A stretch of 64,000 nucleotides of DNA. It comes from Bradyrhizobium sp. URHD0069. Lineage in GTDB: Bacteria > Pseudomonadota > Alphaproteobacteria > Rhizobiales > Xanthobacteraceae. The position numbers and the translations under genes are program-made. Shown in pieces: positions 8,846 to 17,985 of the stretch. Position 1 is the stretch's first letter; each line of letters starts with the position of its first letter. The DNA lies in NCBI RefSeq assembly GCF_000701345.1, contig NZ_JNIJ01000021.1, forward strand, positions 62,001 through 126,000, given 5' to 3'. A model generated the notes under the pieces. That model had not been told where the DNA came from, ran no database searches, and worked only from the letters and a program-made list of their open reading frames with translations.

Positions 8846-9955
8846 TTACTCGGCCGCTGCTGCGATCCGCTCGGGAAATGCGGCTGACAGCGCGGCACGA
8901 TCGGCCCTGAGCACGCCGCGCTCGGTGATTAACCCGGCAACGAGTCGCGCGGGCGTGACATCGAAGCCATAATTCGCAACCGGCGAGCCCTCGGGCACAA
9001 TCCGCACGGTCTCGATTCGTCCGTCGGCGGTCCGCCCGGTCATGGTTGTGACCTCGTCGGCGGCACGCTGCTCGATCGGAATCTCCCTGACCCCGTCATC
9101 GACGCTGAAATCGATGGTGGGCGAAGGCAGCGCCACATAGAACGGCACGCCATTGTCGTGTGCGGCGAGCGCCTTCAGGTAAGTGCCGATCTTGTTGCAG
9201 ACATCGCCATTCGCAGTCACCCGGTCGGTGCCGACGATCACGAGATCGACCAGCCCGTGCTGCATCAGGTGGCCGCCGGTGTTATCGGGAATCACGGTGT
9301 GCGGCACGCCGTGATGACCGAGCTCCCAGGCGGTGAGCGAGGCTCCCTGATTGCGCGGGCGGGTCTCGTCGACCCATACATGGACGGCGCGACCGAGGTC
9401 ATGCGCCAGATAGATCGGCGCCGTGGCCGTGCCCCAATCGACCGTTGCCAGCCAGCCGGCGTTGCAATGGGTCAGCACATTGACGCGCTCGCCCGGTTTC
9501 TTTGCCGCCGTGATCGCCTCGATTAACTTGAGGCCGTGCTGACCGATGGCCCTGTTGATGGCAATGTCTTCTTCAGCGATCTCGGCGGCCCGAGAATAGG
9601 CTGCCACGGTCCGTTCCGGCGGCGGCAGCGGGCGCAGCATTGACCGCATCTGGTCGAGCGCCCATCGCAGATTGATCGCCGTCGGCCGCGTCGCAATCAG
9701 CATCTTATAGGCGTGATCGAGCGCGGCATTCGAACTGTCGGCGCGCATCGCCAGCGCCATCCCGTAGGCCGCGGTCGCGCCGATCAGGGGTGCGCCGCGC
9801 ACCAACATTGAGCGGATCGCGTCGGCCGCGGACTCACAGGTCGTGAGCTGCGCAACGACAAAATCGTGCGGCAGCCGCCTCTGGTCGATCGCGCTGACGG
9901 TCCAACCGTCCGGCCCAAGCCAGATGCTGCGGATGTGCTTGCCCTCGACCTTCAT
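8846..9955 (-). CDS. mtnA: S-methyl-5-thioribose-1-phosphate isomerase
   Basis: 369 residues, normal length. It isomerises methylthioribose-1-phosphate to methylthioribulose-1-phosphate in methionine or DHAP salvage. Family marks: [13 protein letters not shown] near residue 55, the catalytic Cys in THCNAGWLA, and [18 protein letters not shown] with the catalytic Asp; the fold is shared with eIF2B alpha subunits. It is the middle gene of mtnP-mtnA-aldolase/SDR, 25 bases after mtnP and 15 before the aldolase gene, so the product of MtnP is directly its substrate. Confidence 0.93.
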   Translation of the reverse strand: MKVEGKHIRSIWLGPDGWTVSAIDQRRLPHDFVVAQLTTCESAADAIRSMLVRGAPLIGATAAYGMALAMRADSSNAALDHAYKMLIATRPTAINLRWALDQMRSMLRPLPPPERTVAAYSRAAEIAEEDIAINRAIGQHGLKLIEAITAAKKPGERVNVLTHCNAGWLATVDWGTATAPIYLAHDLGRAVHVWVDETRPRNQGASLTAWELGHHGVPHTVIPDNTGGHLMQHGLVDLVIVGTDRVTANGDVCNKIGTYLKALAAHDNGVPFYVALPSPTIDFSVDDGVREIPIEQRAADEVTTMTGRTADGRIETVRIVPEGSPVANYGFDVTPARLVAGLITERGVLRADRAALSAAFPERIAAAAE

Positions 9956-9980
9956 GACGTACCCATCGACAATGCAAGCC

Positions 9981-10856
9981 TTACGTTCGCAGCACTCGCC
10001 CCGCTACCGCGTCGAGCTTGTTCAGGAACTCCGGATCACGCGCTTCCGGCGCGGTGATCAAGGCGGTATCGAGCGCGCGATCGGAACCGATCGGACACGG
10101 CTCATGCTCCCTGGGAAAATCCCTGGCAAAGCGCGCGACCAGACCCTTCGCCTTCTCGGCATTCGTGGCCAGCACCCGGATGATGTCCTGTACCGTCACC
10201 GCATCATGATCGGGATGCCAGCAATCGAAATCGGTCACCATGGCAACGGTCGCGTAGCAGATCTCCGCCTCGCGGGCGAGCTTGGCCTCCGGCATATTGG
10301 TCATGCCGATCACGGAATAGCCGAGATTTCTATAAGTCATGCTTTCGGCATAGGTTGAGAATTGCGGACCCTCTATGCAGACATAGGTGCCGCCCCGCGC
10401 AACCGCGATACCCTCGGCCTCGGCGGCGGCGGCAAGATGGATGCGCAGCCGCGGCGACACCGGATGCGCCATCGATACGTGCGCCACGCAGCCCTTGCCG
10501 AAGAACGAGCTTTCGCGCTTGTGGGTGCGATCGATAAACTGGTCGACCAGCACGAAGGTGCCGGGCGGCAATTCCTCCTTGAACGAGCCGCAGGCCGACA
10601 GCGAGATCAGGTCGGTAACACCGGCACGCTTCAGCACGTCAATATTGGCGCGGTAGTTGATGTCGGACGGCGACAGCCGGTGGCCCTTGTCATGGCGGGG
10701 CAGAAACACGAGCGGCAGCCCCTCGATGGAGCCGCGGCGAATCGGCGCGGAAGGCTCACCCCATGGGCTGCGGATCGCCTCCTCGCGTGCGTTCTCCAGC
10801 CCCGGCAGGTCGTAGATACCGGAGCCGCCGATGACGCCCAAAACCGCCTTCGTCAT
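9981..10856 (-). CDS. mtnP: S-methyl-5'-thioadenosine phosphorylase
   Basis: 291 residues. It phosphorolyses methylthioadenosine, the by-product of polyamine and homoserine-lactone synthesis, to adenine and methylthioribose-1-phosphate. The N terminus [16 protein letters not shown] is typical of MTA/PNP family 2. Also visible are the phosphate-binding RHDKGH segment, the CIEGPQFST motif and the [19 protein letters not shown] block. It is first gene of the salvage operon. The ATG at 10856 has only a weak purine-rich stretch upstream. The 275-base gap to recQ on the other strand should carry both promoters. This genome uses a phosphorylase rather than the MTA nucleosidase plus kinase route at this locus. 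Confidence 0.93.
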   Translation of the reverse strand: MTKAVLGVIGGSGIYDLPGLENAREEAIRSPWGEPSAPIRRGSIEGLPLVFLPRHDKGHRLSPSDINYRANIDVLKRAGVTDLISLSACGSFKEELPPGTFVLVDQFIDRTHKRESSFFGKGCVAHVSMAHPVSPRLRIHLAAAAEAEGIAVARGGTYVCIEGPQFSTYAESMTYRNLGYSVIGMTNMPEAKLAREAEICYATVAMVTDFDCWHPDHDAVTVQDIIRVLATNAEKAKGLVARFARDFPREHEPCPIGSDRALDTALITAPEARDPEFLNKLDAVAGRVLRT

Positions 10857-11131
10857 GATTCTTGCTTCGTCCCGTTGGTGCTACGATTCAACATGCCCAT
10901 GACGCGGTCACAATTTGTATTTCGGGGCCCAACTGGCGAAGAACTATTGGACAATGGCGGGAAAAGGCATCGACCTCCTCCCAGGCCATGGTAACGGAAC
11001 CTGCTCACACAGGCAAAGCCCCGGCCTTCAGCAACTTATGACGACTTTCGGCAAATTCTCGCGGATATTTGCCCGAAGCTCGTTTTCAAGCGAATCTGTG
11101 GCGATTGCCCGAATCGGATGACCGAAGCCGC

Positions 11132-13006
11132 ATGTCTGTTCCCATCGCCGCGCCAGCCCAGCATCGTCAGTCCGGCATCGCCTCTAACGCACTGTCAGTC
11201 CTGAATTCCGTATTTGGCCTGCCTGCCTTTCGGCGCGCACAGGAAGAGATCGTCAGGCATGTCACGAACGGCGGCAATTGCCTGGTGCTGATGCCCACCG
11301 GCGGCGGCAAGTCGCTGTGCTACCAATTGCCGTCCCTGTTGCGCCAGGGGTGCGGCATCGTCGTCTCGCCATTGATCGCGCTGATGCGCGACCAGGTCGC
11401 GGGGCTTATCGAGGCGGGCGTCAAGGCGGCGGTCCTGAATTCCACGCTATCGTTTAACGAAGCCGCCGCGGTCGAGGCGCGGCTGCTCGCCGGCGATCTT
11501 GATCTGCTTTACGTCGCCCCGGAGCGGCTATTGACCCCGCGGTGCCTTGCCATGCTCGATCGCGCGCAGATCGCCTTGTTTGCGATCGACGAGGCGCATT
11601 GCGTGTCGCAATGGGGGCACGACTTTCGCCCGGAATATATCGGCCTGTCCGTTATCGCCGAACGCTTTCCGAACGTCCCGCGCATCGCGCTCACCGCCAC
11701 CGCCGATGAACTCACCCGCCGGGAGATCATCGACCGCCTCCACCTTGCCGCCGCGCCGAGCTTTGTCGCGAGTTTCGATCGGCCGAACATCAAATATGAA
11801 ATCGTCGACAAGCAGAACGCGCAAGCGCAGCTCAAAAACTTCATCGCCGAGCGCCACGCCGGCGACGCCGGCATCGTCTACTGCCTGTCGCGCGCCAAGG
11901 TCGAGGACACCGCAGCCGCGCTAAACAAGGCAGGCGTGCCGGCACTAGCCTATCACGCGGGCCTGGATGCGAATATGCGCGCCCGCCACCAGGATCACTT
12001 CATCAACGAGGACGGTGTCGTGATTGTCGCGACGATCGCGTTCGGCATGGGTATCGACAAACCCGACGTGCGCTTCGTGGCGCACCTGGATTTGCCGAAA
12101 AGCATCGAGGCCTATTATCAGGAGACCGGGCGCGCCGGGCGCGACGGCAAGCCATCGACCGCCTGGATGGCATATGGCCTGTCGGATATCGTGCAGCAGC
12201 GCCGCATGATCGAGGAGTCCTCCGGCTCGGAAACGTTTAAGCGCGTCTCGATCGGCAAGTTGGAGGCGCTTGTCGGCCTGGCCGAAACGGCAAACTGCCG
12301 CCGTAGCCGGCTGCTCGGATACTTCGGCGAGACGCCTGCGGCGGCCAAATGCGGCAATTGCGACAACTGCCTGTCGCCGCCGCAGCTTCGCGACGGCAAG
12401 GTCATCGCGCAGAAGCTGCTGTCCTGCGCCTATCGCACCGGGCAGCGTTTTGGGGCCATGCATCTGATCGACGTTCTCGTCGGCCGCATGACAGAACGCG
12501 TCAGGCAATTCGGACATCACAAGCTGTCTGTGTTTGGAATCGGATCCGAACTCAATGAAAAGCAGTGGCGCGCCGCTTTCCGCCAGCTGGTGGCGATAGG
12601 CCATCTCCAGGCCGACAGCGACGCCTTTGGCGCGTTGAAGCTGACGGAGACCGCGCGCGGCGTATTGAAAGGCGAGACCGAGGTGATGCTGCGCGAAGTG
12701 GCCGCGGGCTCCCGCCACCGCCCGAACAGAACCAAGTCGAGGCGCGGCGATATTGCTCCGCGATCCGCCGACGCGGGTGAAGCCGGCAGTCCGGCACTGA
12801 TCGGCATTCTCAGGACTTGGCGTTCCGAGGTCGCGCGCAAGCGCGGCGTGCCGGCCTATGTCGTGCTGCACGATTCAACGATCGACGGCATCGCCACCTT
12901 GCGGCCGAAGACGCTCGGGCAATTGCGTGAGATCCCCGGCATCGGCGACAAGAAGCTCGAGCATTATGGGGACGAACTGCTCGCGCTGGTGACTGCGGCA
13001 GGGTGA
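11132..13006 (+). CDS. recQ: ATP-dependent DNA helicase RecQ
   Basis: 624 residues from the ATG at 11132; a TTG at 11069 is possible but less likely. It is a 3'-5' helicase of recombination and fork repair. Domains in order: Walker A with PTGGGKSLCYQLP, the DEAHC box (motif II), FRPEY, helicase C with QETGRAGRDG (motif VI), the RecQ zinc-binding Cys set (CRRSRLLGYFGE then KCGNCDNC), the winged-helix RQC region, and a C-terminal HRDC domain ending in REIPGIGDKKLEHYG. All domains of a full-length RecQ are present. It is divergent from mtnP. Confidence 0.95.
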   Translation: MSVPIAAPAQHRQSGIASNALSVLNSVFGLPAFRRAQEEIVRHVTNGGNCLVLMPTGGGKSLCYQLPSLLRQGCGIVVSPLIALMRDQVAGLIEAGVKAAVLNSTLSFNEAAAVEARLLAGDLDLLYVAPERLLTPRCLAMLDRAQIALFAIDEAHCVSQWGHDFRPEYIGLSVIAERFPNVPRIALTATADELTRREIIDRLHLAAAPSFVASFDRPNIKYEIVDKQNAQAQLKNFIAERHAGDAGIVYCLSRAKVEDTAAALNKAGVPALAYHAGLDANMRARHQDHFINEDGVVIVATIAFGMGIDKPDVRFVAHLDLPKSIEAYYQETGRAGRDGKPSTAWMAYGLSDIVQQRRMIEESSGSETFKRVSIGKLEALVGLAETANCRRSRLLGYFGETPAAAKCGNCDNCLSPPQLRDGKVIAQKLLSCAYRTGQRFGAMHLIDVLVGRMTERVRQFGHHKLSVFGIGSELNEKQWRAAFRQLVAIGHLQADSDAFGALKLTETARGVLKGETEVMLREVAAGSRHRPNRTKSRRGDIAPRSADAGEAGSPALIGILRTWRSEVARKRGVPAYVVLHDSTIDGIATLRPKTLGQLREIPGIGDKKLEHYGDELLALVTAAG

Positions 13007-13097
13007 GCAGGTGGACTTCGTAGCGATCGCTTGCGCGCGGACCGCACAACTCATTCCAGGAGCTACTGACATGGCGACGGCGCGGCGGTGATCAGGT

Positions 13098-15305
13098 TCA
13101 TCGCTCGGAAGTCGATGCTTGGCTCGACGAAAGCGACGCCGAGCCGACTTGCTGCGTATTCCCGCGATGCTGATCGAGCTTCGACATCACGGGGGCGCCG
13201 TTATCAAAACGGACACGATAAACCTGCAAGTTTTCCATGACGCGCTGGACGTAATTGCGCGTTTCAGCAAATGGAATGCGTTCTACCCAATCGATCGCAT
13301 CCACGTTGGGATCGCGCGGATCGCCAAACTGCTTCATCCATTGCTGGACGCGGCCCCGGCCGGCATTGTAGCCGGCGAAGGTCATGATGTGGGAGCCCTT
13401 ATAGTCCTGTAACAGCGCGCTGAGTTCGGCGGCGCCCATCTGCGTGTTGTAAACCGGATCAGAGACCATCCGCTTCCAATCGTAGGCAACGCCGAACCTT
13501 TTGGCGGTGTCGCGCCCCGCTTCCGGCGTGACCTGCATCAGGCCGACCGCTTTTGCGTGGGACATGTCGCGCTGGTCGAACGCACTTTCGGTGCGTGCCA
13601 CCGAATAGATAACGCTGCGGTCGATTTCGGGGCCGACGGGGCTGTGCTGCGGTATCCCGATCGTGGGGAAGGCGTAAAGGTCCAGCGCCAGGCCGCGGGC
13701 GAGCGCCGTTTTCCCGATCTGCAGCATGGCGCGCGCATCGTTCCGGCGACCGGCAAGCTCGCCGAGCGCGGCCAGCGCTGCGACGTCAACACTCTGCCCC
13801 GCGAGATCCGTCACAAAATTAAGAGCGACGTCGGGCTCGCCAACCGCGTAGAGCATTTCGGCAGCGCGCACGAGTTCGTCCGAAGGTGCAGAGCGGCCAG
13901 CCGGATCGGCGCGCAGCGGAGGCCGCAGCTCAACTCGGTCAAGGCCGAGCTTGGCGCGCGCAAGTTGTCCGTAGTAGGCGGTGGTATGGCGGGCAGCGGC
14001 TTGATAGTTAGCGCGCATCTCATCGTTCTCGCCGATTGCTTCGGCGGCGCGGCCGCGCCAGTAGTTCGCCCTAGCAAGTACGATCGGGTTAGCCGATCCG
14101 TCGTCAATATGGGCGAAATGCGCCCGCGCCGTAGCGGGATCGTTGAGGTAGCGCAATGCGATCCAGCCGGGCATGAAATGGGATTCTGCCCGATAGTTTT
14201 CATTGGCCGGCAGCGCGGCGTCGCGCACGATTTGATAAGCGGTTTCGGGCTTACCTAGATCGAGCAGCTTGCGGGCGAGACCACGCCGCTCGCGCCACCA
14301 TTCGTCTGTGTCCTGAAGCGCCATGGTTTCCGGCAGGGCCGCCAGCATCAGACGGGTTGCGTCTGCAATCCGATCATTACGCATCATCCAACGAATACGG
14401 CATAGCGCGTAACCCAAATCCTGGCGGGCCTCGGTTGCAACCGCGTCGAGCAGTCGGAGGGCCTTGGTCGCATTCGCCGTCACTGCGGCACAGGCTTTCA
14501 CAATCGAAACATCATCGCTGCCAAGGCGGCGCGCTGCGCGCATCGCTCCTGAGAAATCCTTAGCGCCGAGGCGCTTGTCCATCCGTGCCCGATGGTCTTC
14601 GCGGGTGAGCAGGTCGCGGAATATCACGTAGGCCTCGGCTTCAAAGCTCTCGGACAGTTCATGCGACCGCCAGGCCTCGCGAACCTGGCGTCCCGCGCCT
14701 TCACGGTCGCCCTCGGCAAGCAGCACCCGCGCGAGCGCAAAGCGGCCCTTGGCGGTCGCCGGCTGACCGCCGGTGAAGCTGCGAACCCTCGCCGCTTCGA
14801 TACGCTCCTGCCACAGGCGCGCCTCCGCCCGCCGACGCAGCAGCGCCATGCTGGGCCAGCCTGGGTTATCGGCAATGAACGTTGCGTATCGGCTGAAATT
14901 CGCTTCGGCGTCCGGATGTCGCAGGATAAACCATTCGACGAGCTTCTGGGCGGCTGGATCGCCGATCGTTTTTTTGATGGCGGCAGCTTCGCCAGATTTG
15001 GCCTTGCGCGCCAAATCGATCGCGTTCTTTACCGCCGCAACGTCGTTCGAGGGCGGAACGGTGGCTGCTGTCGGAGGAGGTACCTCGATCGAGGGCGCAG
15101 GCTCAAGCGGCGGCGCCGCGGCACGCACCCGATGCCTGCCTCTCGTAAGGAAGGAGTTGTGCTGATGCCGCGCCTCAGTCGCCGTATCCGCGTTCTTGGC
15201 CTCTTGAACTTGCTTGTGGCGGGCGACCATTATCATGTCGCTCGAAAGCGCGGCGAGCATGGCTACGGTGACGAGACAAGTCAGCGGCCGGAAGCGTTGG
15301 TTCAT
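13098..15305 (-). CDS. Soluble lytic murein transglycosylase (Slt family)
   Basis: 735 residues from the ATG at 15305, preceded by a GGGGGGA stretch; an upstream in-frame start at 15335 is less convincing. It cleaves peptidoglycan with formation of 1,6-anhydro sugars. An N-terminal hydrophobic segment suggests export or a membrane anchor. The middle ~400 residues are alpha-helical repeats, as in the Slt70 superhelix. The C-terminal SLT domain carries the catalytic Glu in ARTESAFD, then KAVGLMQVTPEAG, and the GYNAGRGRVQQW motif. It converges with recQ and lies alone on its strand. Confidence 0.9.
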   Translation of the reverse strand: MNQRFRPLTCLVTVAMLAALSSDMIMVARHKQVQEAKNADTATEARHQHNSFLTRGRHRVRAAAPPLEPAPSIEVPPPTAATVPPSNDVAAVKNAIDLARKAKSGEAAAIKKTIGDPAAQKLVEWFILRHPDAEANFSRYATFIADNPGWPSMALLRRRAEARLWQERIEAARVRSFTGGQPATAKGRFALARVLLAEGDREGAGRQVREAWRSHELSESFEAEAYVIFRDLLTREDHRARMDKRLGAKDFSGAMRAARRLGSDDVSIVKACAAVTANATKALRLLDAVATEARQDLGYALCRIRWMMRNDRIADATRLMLAALPETMALQDTDEWWRERRGLARKLLDLGKPETAYQIVRDAALPANENYRAESHFMPGWIALRYLNDPATARAHFAHIDDGSANPIVLARANYWRGRAAEAIGENDEMRANYQAAARHTTAYYGQLARAKLGLDRVELRPPLRADPAGRSAPSDELVRAAEMLYAVGEPDVALNFVTDLAGQSVDVAALAALGELAGRRNDARAMLQIGKTALARGLALDLYAFPTIGIPQHSPVGPEIDRSVIYSVARTESAFDQRDMSHAKAVGLMQVTPEAGRDTAKRFGVAYDWKRMVSDPVYNTQMGAAELSALLQDYKGSHIMTFAGYNAGRGRVQQWMKQFGDPRDPNVDAIDWVERIPFAETRNYVQRVMENLQVYRVRFDNGAPVMSKLDQHRGNTQQVGSASLSSSQASTSER

Positions 15306-15686
15306 TCCGTGGTCCCCCCGCGAGCCCACCGGCACCGCCAGTGAGATCGCACGATCCGTGCGGTTAGAACTGCACGGACGGTATCACCCCGCCCATTTTC
15401 AACTGTCACGTTTCGGCAACATCGCAGGAAAAAGTGGCGCACGATGGAACCAAAGCGTTCCTCGTGACCAACCGAAACTGTCATCTGAATGGGCGTATCG
15501 TGCGAGCTGAGCGAAGCTCAAAAATCCCGGAGGGCGAGCGTGGTGGAACTTTTCTTCGGTATGTTTTTTACGCTGAGCATCTAAGTGAGCGGCAGGAAGG
15601 CAGGCTTGCAATAGGCGGACCCCTCAGCCTGAGACAAGCCTCGACATTGTACTTGCAGCGGGCAAGAGGACGGGGCCCGCCAACCA
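15306..15686. other. Intergenic, no gene seen
   Basis: About 380 bases between the transglycosylase start and a small minus-strand gene. It should hold the promoter of the transglycosylase gene. A plus-strand frame across 15434-15874 lacks a ribosome-binding site and any family look, so I do not call it. Confidence 0.5.
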
Positions 15687-15935
15687 TCATCGGCGCCGGG
15701 CGACGGCAACACCCAGCAGAAACGCGACCAACAGCGAACCGAGCGGCGCTTCGCGCGCAATATTGCTCAAGATGCTCAACGGCATGCCGGGTCTCCGGCC
15801 AGCATCGATCGCGGCCCCGACACGAAGCACCGTGTCTTTCACCGCTTCCGATGCTTTTTCGATGGTGGGCTTAGGCTGCGGAGCTGGATCCAGGCCGTCG
15901 TAGACGAACGGGGGCGCCGGAATGTCATCGCTCAT
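15687..15935 (-). CDS. Small membrane-anchored protein, DUF883-like
   Basis: 82 residues. The ATG at 15935 follows GGAG at a good distance; an upstream extension to 16076 has no supporting site. A Pro-rich N terminus (IPAPPF, PAPQPKPT) is followed by an amphipathic helix, then one hydrophobic segment (PLGSLLVAFLLGVAVA) and a terminal ARRR. The layout, helix plus C-terminal membrane segment with arginines at the end, resembles the ElaB/YgaM (DUF883) ribosome- or stress-associated inner-membrane proteins. Similarity is by layout only. Function unknown. Confidence 0.6.
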   Translation of the reverse strand: MSDDIPAPPFVYDGLDPAPQPKPTIEKASEAVKDTVLRVGAAIDAGRRPGMPLSILSNIAREAPLGSLLVAFLLGVAVARRR

Positions 15936-16393
15936 GGCTGGATCTCCAATCGATTGATGCTGCCAATCGATCAGGCGATAAATCGTTCCGAGTTGGTAGC
16001 AGCCGAGCAGCATGTCTGGCTCGAGATCCTTGAGACGACCTTGCTTTATTCTTGTCCCAATGTTGCACCTGCTCATAATTGCTGTGGTGCTGATCCTCGC
16101 CGGCCCTGTGGTGAGTTATTTGGTGCGCTGCGCTGGCTCTATGATCTTCATGCGGTAGCCTGTAGCGCGGCTTGGCAAAAATCGGGCTGGAAGAATTTCG
16201 ATCCATCCAGCAAGCCCTATGGGGCCGACGAATGCGCAAGGAGCGTCAAATCTATAGCGCGGGTATGCGGTAGGCACTCAACATGACCCGTTTCGGCGGG
16301 TGGCCTTTTCTCTGACCGACCGGACATCGCGCTTGGAACAGAAATCAAACCCGGGCGTTGCAGGGCATCCATGATCCTGCAGGGAGCAGAAAA
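15936..16393. other. Intergenic, no gene seen
   Basis: About 460 bases separating divergent small genes. Short frames occur on both strands, but none has a ribosome-binding site or recognisable protein character. Promoters for the flanking genes are expected here. Confidence 0.45.
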
Positions 16394-16852
16394 ATGAGCC
16401 GCGGAATGCCCTCGATGACTGCACTTCTGGGACTGCTCGCTATTGCGGGATACCAGAACCGGGATAAGCTGGCAGAAATGCTTAGCGGCGCGAAAAAAGT
16501 TGGCGATCCGAAGCTCGGCGACAGCACGCCCCAGCCGGGTGGGCTCCTTGGCAATCTCGGCGGGATGTTGGGCGGCGCCGGGGTCGGTGGCCTGCTCAAT
16601 GGGGGGATCGGCGAGCTGCTCGAGAATTTTAAGCAAAACGGTCAAGGTGAAACGGCTCAATCCTGGATCAACAACGGTCCGAACAAGGAAGTTTCGCCAC
16701 CTCAGCTCAAGCAGGCGATTGGGTCCGACATTTTGGAAAAGCTTGAACAGCAGACCGGACTTTCGCAGGAAGAGCTTCTTGCCAGACTATCGCGAGAGCT
16801 TCCGGAAGCAGTTGATAAGTACACGCCGGAGGGCCGTCTACCCGCCGCGTAA
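16394..16852 (+). CDS. YidB-family (DUF937) protein
   Basis: 152 residues. ATG at 16394 with AGGGAG 7-8 bases upstream. The N terminus is hydrophobic (MTALLGLLAIAGYQN). A Gly-rich stretch (GGLLGNLGGMLGGAGVGGLL) is followed by the family core GQGETAQSWINNGPNKEVSP and a helical C terminus with DILEKLEQQTGLSQEELLARL. YidB/DUF937 proteins are widespread in proteobacteria and of unknown function. It begins a run of small genes (16.4-17.6 kb) with strong ribosome-binding sites that look like envelope or stress proteins. Confidence 0.85.
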   Translation: MSRGMPSMTALLGLLAIAGYQNRDKLAEMLSGAKKVGDPKLGDSTPQPGGLLGNLGGMLGGAGVGGLLNGGIGELLENFKQNGQGETAQSWINNGPNKEVSPPQLKQAIGSDILEKLEQQTGLSQEELLARLSRELPEAVDKYTPEGRLPAA

Positions 16853-16897
16853 ATTCCTGGAGCTATCGGTCTGCATATACGGGAAAGGAAGTTTGAG

Positions 16898-17161
16898 ATG
16901 AGCATAATTTGGACGATTATCATCGGCTTTATCGCTGGCGTGATTGCCAAGTTCATCATGCCCGGAGACAATGAGCCATCAGGCTTCATTCTCACCTCCA
17001 TCCTGGGAATCGTGGGGGCGTTCGTGGCGACTTACCTTGGCCAGGCTCTCGGGTGGTATCGTCCAGGAGAAGGTGCGGGTTTGATCGGCGCTGTCGTTGG
17101 CGCAATCCTCGTGCTCTTGGTCTACGGCCTCGTCGCTGGCGGGCGACGGCGAACCATCTAA
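16898..17161 (+). CDS. GlsB/YeaQ/YmgE-family stress-response membrane protein
   Basis: 87 residues; ATG preceded by GGAAAGGAAG. Three hydrophobic, glycine-rich segments (IIWTIIIGFIAGVIAKFIM, ILGIVGAFVATYLGQ, IGAVVGAILVLLVYGLVA) match the transglycosylase-associated/YeaQ family of small inner-membrane proteins linked to general stress. It follows the YidB-like gene by 45 bases on the same strand, so the two may be co-transcribed. Confidence 0.9.
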   Translation: MSIIWTIIIGFIAGVIAKFIMPGDNEPSGFILTSILGIVGAFVATYLGQALGWYRPGEGAGLIGAVVGAILVLLVYGLVAGGRRRTI

Positions 17162-17403
17162 GCGAACCATCTAAGATTGCCTCGCCGCGACATTGGTGCA
17201 AGGCAGAAAGAACTCTGCCGCGTCAATCGAAGCGCTCTCCTGCTCCGTCTGACAACGCTCCCCGTGCGCGAGGTTCGCCTAAAAAATGGGGCCGACGCCG
17301 CCCTTTCCTTTTTTGCGCGGCCTGCAAAAGGATAGAACGGGATGACAACTAGAAGGAAAGTCAGCTAGCAGACTTTACCACGCACAGCGCAGAGGAGGTT
17401 ACG

Positions 17404-17595
17404 ATGGCGGAAATAAACAAACTCTCCGTCGGCAAAGTGCTCGACAAGCTGCGCAGCAACGATGCGCCACAAAAATCGAAGATCATGCAGCTCGACGAGA
17501 AAGTTGAGGCGATCGACGAAGAGATACAGCGCCTGAGAGCGGCAAGACTTCGCCTTAAGCCTGGCCGCCGAGCCGGCAAGACTGGGCGCGATTAA
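17404..17595 (+). CDS. Small coiled-coil protein of unknown function
   Basis: 63 residues. Supported by a very strong ribosome-binding site (AGAGGAGGTT) just before the ATG. Residues 20-48 (KIMQLDEKVEAIDEEIQRL) form a heptad-like charged helix, followed by a basic tail (RLRLKPGRRAGKTGRD). No family recognised. The basic tail and short coiled coil could bind nucleic acid or a partner protein. Confidence 0.6.
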   Translation: MAEINKLSVGKVLDKLRSNDAPQKSKIMQLDEKVEAIDEEIQRLRAARLRLKPGRRAGKTGRD

Positions 17596-17985
17596 GATTT
17601 CCGTGGACGTTCCTCAACTGCGTAGATCGCGACTGTCGAAAGGCGCTTGGGGATTGCTGTTCTGCGCCTCCTCAGACGTAGTCGGGCGACGCCGAGGGCG
17701 CCCATCGGCTGATACCGCCGTCGTAGCGACGCAGATCGTGGGAGGTCGCAAGGGTTCCATGAGCAGGGCTACCTCATGGTTCCATGCTCCGTGCACGCCT
17801 AACATTTCGTGCTGGCTCCGGAGACCCTTGACCTATGTCAAAGGGGGAGCGAGGCGTCAGGGCAAAACATGCCGAAACGCGCCAACTCGGTTGATCGAAT
17901 GCGCAAGGCCAAGCCCGTCGAAAGATGATTTCCCTCAGCACCCAATTCAAACCTGCCAGAAGGTAGACACATCTGAGGCGTGAAC
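17596..17985. other. Intergenic, no gene seen
   Basis: About 390 bases before the binding-protein gene. Open frames here lack start signals. Expected to contain the promoter of the downstream gene. Confidence 0.45.

Noticed and set aside
7046..8887. 613-codon open frame on the plus strand
   Set aside because: It lies wholly antisense to the aldolase/SDR gene, whose domains are unmistakable; long antisense frames are common in GC-rich DNA.
11945..12871. 308-codon frame antisense to recQ
   Set aside because: RecQ is clear on the plus strand; the antisense product has no family pattern.
17404..17595. Frameshifted piece of a larger coiled-coil gene
   Set aside because: The strong ribosome-binding site and clean stop fit a complete small gene better.
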